A stretch of DNA of 64,000 nt from positions 294,538,058 to 294,602,057 of the forward strand of contig OY856409.1 in NCBI GenBank assembly GCA_963693085.1, given 5' to 3'. The notes beneath the pieces were generated by a model that saw only the letters and a list, made by a program, of their open reading frames with translations, did no database searches and had not been told where the DNA came from. Of the stretch, positions 56,801 through 64,000 are shown one piece after another. The stretch is from Alisma plantago-aquatica. Taxonomy: Eukaryota > Streptophyta > Magnoliopsida > Alismatales > Alismataceae. Made by a program: the position numbers and the translations under genes. Position 1 is the stretch's first letter. Each line of letters opens with the position of its first letter.

Positions 56801-57224
56801 CAGTATACACTCTATTGATGCTTTAGGTTGCATGGAAATCTTACTTTTCACAATTGAGTCAAGTAGTTAGTGGGTGAATGTTGGTAAGAGGTGATTGTGA
56901 CTTAGTTCTCACGTTGATTAGTCCATATGTTTTTTTGCATCGAAAAGTCTTTACATCAATAAATTATTTTCGTTATAATAGTAAATGTACAAAAAATGGA
57001 ATTTCATCAATGATTATTGAGATAAGTCACACTCATGGAGGTATATGAAAACCCTAGAGGAGATTCACATGAAATCCTCATGGTAACGATCAAAAGAGTG
57101 AAGGATACTAGTTGAAGTTGGCATGTCTACTTAGATTCTAGTTAAATCCTTCTAAGGGGTGAAGAGTTGAATAGGTTGTATCCATCATTTTTGAGAACAA
57201 AATCCTCTTTGAGGGTTTTCAAGT
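50878..57224. repeat. Long non-coding, LTR-like sequence
   Basis: No protein domain was recognised. Gypsy-like LTR start motifs occur on + at 50878 (TGTTACATCC) and about 54894 (TATAACATCC). Stretches near 51700-51790 and 53330-54480 are more GC-rich than their surroundings and resemble LTR leader sequence. Short open frames (for example 53504-53752) have no recognisable motif. I could not pair termini or find TSDs, so this is probably several degraded LTRs. Confidence 0.35.
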
Positions 57225-58181
57225 TGTAAATATTAGATTTTGGTACCAAATTTAATTTTGAGATATCATACACAATCCTCTAAAATTAAGAATCTTTATG
57301 CTAAATTTCCACTCATTTTGAACTCCATTAAATTATTTTGAAATTTGAGCACCAAATGCGATTTAGCCTCATCTTGATCGAGTCACCCCATTTGGGACCC
57401 ACAAGTGTATAGTTGGACCCAATTGTGAATTATTGGCAATGGGATTACACAAAACCATATTTCAAAGTAATCCTTATTAATATATAAAGTTATTGTAAGG
57501 ATAAAAAAATATGGAGTCTAAATTTGACAAAATTGAAGTATAATATTGTCAAAATTCAAAATTCACTAATATAGGATCCTAGTAAAAAGTTTTCATTAAT
57601 TAGGACATTGATGCACCATAGAGAAATTAGTGAAATCCAAGGAGTAGTTGAAAGGATATCCAATAAGAATCACAAACATAAAAACAAAGCCCAGTTTGTG
57701 TGTGGGTCGTATGCTTCGCATGACCCCACGGTTGTTACCGTGGAGATAAGAAATGAAGACTAGAAAAGTCCTCCCCTTTCCATCATTTTTGATGATGTCA
57801 ATTGAATTTAAGGCACAAGTGAACCTTCTATCTAGATGACACAATCTTGCAAAGATTTAGACTCTAAACACCAAGATGACATTAAAACTACAACAAGCTT
57901 TCTAGTAACTAACACTGAAGTGGATCCCTATGTCTGTCCATCCCACAACTGATAAAGACAGTCGTTACCATCCTCCATGACCTCTCTACCCCCTCACCAT
58001 CTTCTATAAATATATAAAAGCATAGTACCATAAGATTCATCATCAACCAAAACTCCAAACCTATCAACCCTGATCTAGTCATACATAACATCAAGAAATG
58101 AGTCGTTTCATATCCTTTGAATCACCTAGACAATCTCCATATCCCTCCATCCTTCTCTACTAAAATGACAGTTTCTAACAA
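57225..58181. repeat. Dispersed repeat, copy 2 (pairs with 45965-46965)
   Basis: Collinear with copy 1 up to 'cttctctactaaaatgacag' and cut at 58181 by the LTR element starting at 58182. Non-coding. Confidence 0.8.
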
Positions 58182-59160
58182 TGTCACACCCTGATATTTG
58201 GAATCTAGAAAGTACATGATTAAGTTGTTGATGAAACCAGTATGGGATTGATTTATGCTACAATAAGGTTCCGTCCAATTTTTGTAATATTTGGATTTAA
58301 GAAAAGAAAAAGAGAATGTAGAGAGGGTCTTTACTAAAAAAAAGAGGGTCTTTTGTCTAATTCAGATTGTGTTGTAATATCCTTGAAGTTTGGGACCTGA
58401 TATTTAATTTTATGATAAGAGGCGATCAACAAAGTAGAATAATGAAGGAAATATGATGAGTTTAGTTAATGGTTTGAGCTTTAGACCTAGTTTCAACCTT
58501 CATATGAAGTAGGTAAAGTAAGAATGATCAAATGTATCATAGGAAGCTTCAATTGAGGAATCACATCGGTTTACAATCTGATTTTTTGTAACTGAGAACA
58601 TGATTAATCTTATGGACCCTTCGGAAGATCGAGGAATGGGATATGTGACCTAGAAACCAATTGTTGCCTAATTTGACCAATTAAGATTTAAACATGGGTC
58701 CTTGGAGTAATTGTTTTTAGAAAACTAGTATTTCTTGCTCATGATAAATACTCAAGATATTTCTACTAGATGGAGAATTGAAATATAATATTATAGAAGA
58801 AGTTTTAGAAAATTTGGGTTTATCTAGTAACCTAGGTAAAAAAATTAGTAGTTATGTATTAATTACTTAAAAGACAAATTAGGAGTGTCCATCCGATTGA
58901 CATTGATCTAATATCTTGGGCAAGAAAGGATAATGCCAATATGTGTATAATTCCAAGATTTTAGATTTGAAAAAATTATTATGTGTCCTATATGATAATT
59001 TCCTCAAACTAGACTTTTTTCAAATAGAAATTAAAAAACAAAAACAAAAAATGGGGGCGACCCATTCCAACGTAGACGGGATTGTCGCAACCCCTTTTTA
59101 TAGGACTCAAACAGAGTCTCATGAGGGGCACTCCTTGCAGCTTTTTATGAGGAAGGGGAG

Positions 59161-59170
59161 CCTATAAAAG
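59161..59170 (+). promoter_or_regulatory. TATA-like box in LARD-like LTR
   Basis: CCTATAAAAG, about 980 bp into the LTR, followed by a purine-rich leader-like sequence. Confidence 0.45.
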
Positions 59171-59391
59171 ATTTGTTTTCTAGAATAAGAGAAGAATGTG
59201 AAATCATATTTAGGGTTTCACATGAAACTGATGGATAGAGAAGGAAAATGAAGAAGAAGATGGGGTAGTGGAAGCCACGATGGTGAGTAGTCATTCTGAT
59301 TCATGGTTTTCTAGTAATTTCTTCTCAAGGGCCAGAGATTGTGCAACCATAAACAAGGACACCAGACCAGAGTCGAATGATGTGATCCAGG

Positions 59392-59625
59392 GTGGTGGTT
59401 TCTGCCATGGGACTCACCACGACTCATCGGCGAGATAGACAGGCAGCGAACCTACTCTACTTCACATGCAGGGTGCACAACAGTGAGTGGAGGTTGGGGA
59501 TCACCAATCCCGAGCTACTTGTGCTCGAGGACAACACAATCCTTGTCATGGAGACCAGGTGGAATAGCAGAGGTGTTCAGATGCAAATCGGTGGCCTAGA
59601 CCTTGATATCGTGTTGCCTCACTAG
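59392..59625 (+). CDS. Small open frame in LTR, 77 codons, unrecognised
   Basis: I do not recognise this protein. It has no stop over 77 codons in an otherwise AT-rich LTR and is markedly more GC-rich than its surroundings. It looks soluble, with beta-rich alternation (for example 'EWRLGITNPELLVLEDNTIL'). No signal peptide or transmembrane segment is seen. The first Met may not be the true start. It lies about 220 bp after the TATA-like box, so it would be in the transcribed leader. It could be a captured fragment of a host exon or chance LTR sequence. Confidence 0.25.
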   Translation: MVVSAMGLTTTHRRDRQAANLLYFTCRVHNSEWRLGITNPELLVLEDNTILVMETRWNSRGVQMQIGGLDLDIVLPH

Positions 59626-61349
59626 TTCCTAGTTAGCGGCACCAAAACTTGAATACAACAGAAGATGATGTACACCCTGCTCATCTAGTCAGACCAGTTG
59701 AGGATCCACAAAACCCATGTTGGCCCATCCCTCATACACACAATCCGGAGAACTCACAACTGTTGGATCATGTTTAAATGACCCAAGATCACTCTAAATA
59801 GGTATTCCTCTAAAATTCTTATATTGAGACAGAAAGCTCAATTTTTAGCAAATAAAGCGTCAATAAAAAGGTTAGGATGTCTACTAGTTTGCAAAAACAT
59901 ATTCAAAAGGGTATTTTGATGTTTGGTATTTATTATAATTTGATTACCAAAACCTATGATAATTTAATGGTTTGGACATTAATAACATCAAATGACTTCA
60001 AAAATTCATGAAAATTTAATACTAAGTATATTTTGATATTTTTACTATGATTCCAAAGCCTTATATTTATGATTTGAAGTTCTACTAAGGTTTTTTATAG
60101 AAACACTAATAAGGGTGTTTTGAGTATTTCAGCCATGATTTGACTATAAGACAACATGATATTTTTATATGGACTCTAGTACATTTGTATTATTAGTGTT
60201 TCTAAGGTTTTCCTAGAATTTCATATATAATTGTATTAGTATTTAGTTTTGGGCCTAAGTGGCCGTTATCTAAGATGATTCATGATTGTTTGTGAGACAA
60301 ACTACATTTTATGTGCCTATTTAGTATGGAAAATGATCCTAATTATATTTTTAATTGGTTTTATAACTAAGCTAGTAATATCAATATATGAGAGTATGTT
60401 TGAAGTTTACCCTTTGTATATGACATGTATGCTCATATATTGTGGCATATGATGCTTTTTGGTTTATATGGATATATCAGTATATGTATGCTATATAATG
60501 TGTGAATTGAGTTTAAATTAATGTTCATACAATAAATGTGCCTTAAATTAGAGCTAGTTTTAGTTAAATACGATCCATAAGTTGTTATATAAGGTTAGGA
60601 TGATGGAGTTTGAGAACTAGAAATGAAAAGGGAAATACATGGACTTATAGACACATGTTGATGTCCAAGTGATTAGGTTATGGAAAAAGGAATCAAGAAC
60701 ACATTAAAGAAATCATCACTATCAAAGGTAAGTGGGCCATGTCTATTAAATTTCATTATTATTATGGTTTAGCCTACACTGTTCTATAACGTAACTTAGA
60801 GATTAAGTTATTTTCACATTTTAGTGTTTCATATCATGTCATGCTTAGAGTACTCATATTTCATTCAGATTGAGCATTATTAGATTCCAATTATTTGAGA
60901 CTTATATGATTATCAGATATTTAGAATTTATATGTTTACTTCAGTTTATTATCCTCAATCCTTAGACTCAGATATCACATATCAGATATCAAAATTTATT
61001 GAAGATGTTCTATTGAATTGAAGTTCTAGAATTGGATTTATCTAGACAATAAGAATACTAAATTCCATATTCAAATTTAGAAGCAGTTAAGAACTAAAGA
61101 ACAAAGATACAAAGTTAGAGATAATATATTTAGATTCAGATATAAGAAATTAAGAACAAATTTGGAGATAAGAGATTAAGAATTTCAGAACAGATTCATA
61201 GATAAGAGATTAAGATTCAGAGATAAGACATTAAGAACAAAGACATAAAATGACATCAGAACATTAATTATATACATTATAGGTTAAGTCCTCACCAGAG
61301 AGTCCCGCGGTGATTTAGTGGGCGCATTGCGCTAGACACTGTGGGTGTC

Positions 61350-61520
61350 ACAGAGGGCATGTTGTGAGAACACAGGATGTGTTTCACCATAGAGGACACT
61401 TTGGTGTCAATATAGGACACATGGTTCCAATAGAGGGTGCGTTGCACCATAGAGGACACTTCAGTGTCAACAGAGGGTGCATTACACCGTAGAGGGCACT
61501 TCAATGTCAATAGAGGAGGA
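61350..61520. repeat. Tandem array, 40-bp unit
   Basis: Two clear units at 61432-61471 and 61472-61511 ('agagggtgc.tt.cacc.tag' then 'agg.cacttca.tgtcaa'), plus a diverged unit at about 61374-61411 and partial units around them. Confidence 0.85.
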
Positions 61521-62007
61521 CTTATCATATGATGGTGGTACAAAACATATAAAAGACTTAAATAAAAGACACATCGATTCAGTAAAAGTTTACAACTTTC
61601 ATATATTAGTTCATCATCCGACATTAGTATATTTATGTTCATCTTATTAGAAATTCATGCAACTTACTCTAACCTAAGTTTCCTTTTGTTCATGGTTGGG
61701 GACAAGATGTCCACAGGTACATAACTTTAGGAGATAGTCATGATAAGATGATGCAATGACAAGTTTAGGAGGTTTGCTTGGTGGGACACCATCTACATGG
61801 TCCAAGACATTAACATAGATTACATGTTTTAACATCATGCATATGATCTTTTTAAAAACTTGGGTGTATTTATGAGAATTTATTTTGTACACAGTCTGTA
61901 ATGGTTATTGTCTATTATTATTGTTATATATATCATGTTAGTAACACTCCTAGTTGAATATAAATTAGCTTTTGCTCACGTGATATGAAAATTGGGGTGT
62001 GTCAATA

Positions 62008-62019
62008 TGGTATTAGAGC
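62008..62019 (+). other. Primer binding site of LARD-like element (tRNA-Met)
   Basis: TGGTATTAGAGC, with one mismatch to the usual TGGTATCAGAGC, three bases after the LTR end. Confidence 0.8.
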
Positions 62020-63763
62020 AATAATGTAGGTGGACATTAGACAAATTCTCATATTCTTGGTTTAGATGGCCCAGTAGGAACCAAGTGAAATTAGAGTATA
62101 GATTTAGAAAGACATTTAGTGGTCTCAGTTATAGAAGAAATGCGTGAAAGATAGTAGATTTGGATTAGAGATTAGAAGTTGAGGTATGTATTATGATTAG
62201 TGTCTAGATGCTTTATACTCTTTAAGTTAACTTTAGATTTGTGCATATTATTCCCTCTATTTTCCCACATGTTTGTGGTATGGGACACAAACTTATGGGG
62301 CTTTGTAGAGGGGATGTTATATGCATAAATCTAAACTTATTATGCATGTCTCCTTCTTTCTAGTGCATATGGTATGGGACATGTGTACTATCAGATTAGA
62401 TAAATATGATAAGACATGGTGCTTTCATATGTATAACCGATCGACATGCATCAGGAGGTGAAATATTTTTTGGCACAATAAGTTTAATGTAGATGGTCAC
62501 TTAAACCTAATGCATATCTATTAGAATCCTAGAATGCATACCAAAGGTAATTATTTTTGATTGGATAAGTGACCTGACTTTAAAGTGGAATAATGATTGG
62601 AAGGATATGACATCTTTCCATACTAGACTCTATGAGAATAAGAGAACTCTTCATGTCCTTAGGACCTTCATTGCAAGGAGGAATTGTAGTAGCAAGTCAA
62701 ATAATGATGATTGTTAAAGAAAATACTTGAGGACAATAGAATTGATGTTATGAATTGAGTTTAAGCTTAAGGTATGATGATTGGTAGAGGCAAATTGGAG
62801 TCTTTAAGGTTATACATGAGGATTCTTTAAGATTATGGTGATATAAGGTATGTGATAGTATGGATCAATGATCTAGGATGACTATAATGTTGGGTTTTAG
62901 ATGATTTTCCCATAATAAAAGAGCCTAGAGAGGTTGATTGACTAAGGTTTGATTCAATTTTAGTGGAGATAAGAACGATTTCATGAGAGAGTAGTGAATC
63001 ATAGTACCTTGGGTTGACCAAACTAGATCACCATGATAGGATGAAGAAATTCATTATGAATAATGTTAACATAAGTAAGACTTTCATGTATTCATGGTTA
63101 TGTCCCAACATGTTCCTAAGATCTTAGGTAGAGATATGTTATCAAGATCTCTTAGATGATTAAGATCTAAGAATTAAGTATATGATAAGATTATAAGAGT
63201 AGAATGCACTAGCTATGATTAAGTTTGCAAGAAAGATTTTATAAGATTCATGTCACAAGATTTTAGATTTAAGATCATGGTAATACCATGAGGTATAGAT
63301 GCATTAAGATTCATATAAGATTAAATTTAATAAGATGACATCAGAATATTGAGTTGGACCCAAATAATATTGTAGGTATTCTCAAGACACATGGCCTAAG
63401 CCTTTATGCAAGTCATGTGGCCCAGACACCCTACTACAAGCCAATATAAGAGAGACACATAACCCAAGAGACTTAGTATAGGTCATAAGACCCAGATACC
63501 AGAGTATATGTCTCCAAAGAAAGATACATAAAAAGAATTAAGAGTAAAGAAAGATTAGTCATTTATGCTTAAGATATTCCTTGTTCTGTGTTTGTTGTAC
63601 ATGCTAATTTGACAAGTGTGTTAGACATAGTTATCCACACGAAGGCCATACTTGAAAGGTTCCTATGAGACTTTATGACAATTTTCAAGAGTTAGTAAGG
63701 TATGTGAAATCCTGAGGTGGGTAGCCTCATGTAGTTTAACCAAATTTTGGGGACGAAATTCCC

Positions 63764-63779
63764 AAAAAGGTGGGTAGTA
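63764..63779 (+). other. Polypurine tract of LARD-like element
   Basis: AAAAAGGTGGGTAGTA directly before the 3' LTR start at 63781, after 'ggggacgaaattccc', the usual 3' coding end of plant chromovirus-type gypsy elements. Confidence 0.72.
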
Positions 63780-63780
63780 T

Positions 63781-64000
63781 TGTCACGCCCTGATCTTTGG
63801 AATATAGAAAGTGTGTGATTAAGTTATTGATGAAACCAATATAGGGTTGATTTATGATACAATAAGGTTCCATCCAATTTTCATAATATTTGGATTTAAG
63901 ATAAAAAAGAGAATGTAGAGAGGATCTTTAGTGTAATTCATATTGTGTTGTAATATCCTCAAAGTTTGGGAACCTAATATTTAATTTGATGATAAGAGGC
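63781..64000 (+). repeat. 3' LTR of LARD-like element (cut by window end)
   Basis: TGTCACGCCCTGATCTTTGG, collinear with the start of the 5' LTR at 58182 for all 220 available bases apart from small indels. Confidence 0.85.

Larger units (their letters stand above)
58182..62004 (+). repeat. 5' LTR of LARD-like element (3.8 kb)
   Basis: TGTCACACCCTGATATTTGG...GGGGTGTGTCA. The first about 220 bp align with 63781-64000 at roughly 88-90% by eye, apart from an extra about 25-bp repeat of 'agagggtcttt' near 58330-58355. The LTR holds a TATA-like site, a GC-rich ORF and a 40-bp tandem array. Confidence 0.78.
62005..63780 (+). other. Internal region of LARD-like element
   Basis: About 1.8 kb, starting with the PBS (62008-62019) and ending with a purine-rich tract (63764-63779). 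No gag or pol domain was recognised in any frame. Confidence 0.7.
58182..64000 (+). mobile_element. Large non-coding LTR retrotransposon (LARD-like), runs past window end
   Basis: 5' LTR 58182-62004, PBS 62008-62019, internal region 62005-63780 and 3' LTR from 63781. The internal region is only about 1.8 kb and has no gag or pol, although its last part 'ggggacgaaattccc' just before the PPT is what plant chromovirus-type gypsy elements carry. This suggests a non-autonomous derivative of a gypsy element mobilised in trans, or a deletion. The left flank is AACAA (58177-58181); the right flank lies outside the window. Confidence 0.75.

Noticed and set aside
61292..61642. 116-codon minus frame with repeated Cys/Ser pattern
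   Set aside because: The periodic pattern comes from the 40-bp tandem array; no domain recognised.

Overview
The window looks like a stretch of plant nuclear genome made almost entirely of transposable elements. Every recognisable protein belongs to a plant LTR retrotransposon (Ty1/copia or Ty3/gypsy) or a plant L1-type LINE. Primer binding sites complementary to plant initiator tRNA-Met, hAT-type MITE termini and AT-rich intergenic sequence agree with this. I see no ordinary host gene, tRNA, rRNA or CRISPR array. The species cannot be told from the sequence alone.

The core is a nested stack that can be taken apart through its target-site duplications (TSDs). The outermost layer is an old, heavily mutated Ty3/gypsy element on the + strand. 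Its gag starts near 7.26 kb and resumes at 36.82 kb; pol (PR-RT-RH-IN and a chromodomain-like tail) runs to 41.33 kb, and its 3' LTR is 41334-45964. Inside its gag sits copia element A (8162-36818, minus sense, perfect 5-bp TSD GTCAT). The 3' LTR of A is split by copia element B (9760-24013, minus sense, perfect 5-bp TSD GAGAT). The 5' leader/gag region of A carries a 5'-truncated L1-type LINE (about 28.2-33.3 kb, minus). Element B in turn carries a gypsy-like LTR (about 13.66-16.68 kb) that separates the probable start of its extra 3' ORF from the body of that ORF. The outer gypsy also holds a 734-bp hAT-like MITE (37073-37806) and a solo LTR of the element A family (42418-44547).

Element B is the best preserved. 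It has 1.53-kb LTRs about 3% apart by eye, a tRNA-Met PBS, an open 674-codon gag with two CCHC knuckles flanking a long coiled coil, a pol with several breaks, a third 'envelope-like' ORF as in the SIRE/Maximus copia lineage, and a duplicated polypurine tract. Its LTR U3 carries four evenly spaced hairpins with the half-site CGGTCGAGTT. The same hairpins recur inside the element, just upstream of the probable start of the third ORF. I consider this the most interesting signal in the window: a possible internal promoter module copied from U3. The element A LTRs have an analogous palindrome array (CGGTTCACT) at the same place relative to TATA, and the gypsy-like LTR inside B has a third array (AAACGGTCT).

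Flanks: 1-1069 is an antisense LTR-like fragment; 1632-3715 is a solo LTR of family A; 3716-7259 looks like a gypsy LTR and holds a 191-bp tandem duplication. On the right are a diverged solo LTR of the B family (47349-48715), a small copia LTR plus PBS (50279-50567), long non-coding LTR-like sequence, a dispersed repeat present twice (45965-46965 and 57225-58181), and a large non-coding LTR element (from 58182 to beyond the window end) with 3.8-kb LTRs and only 1.8 kb of internal sequence.
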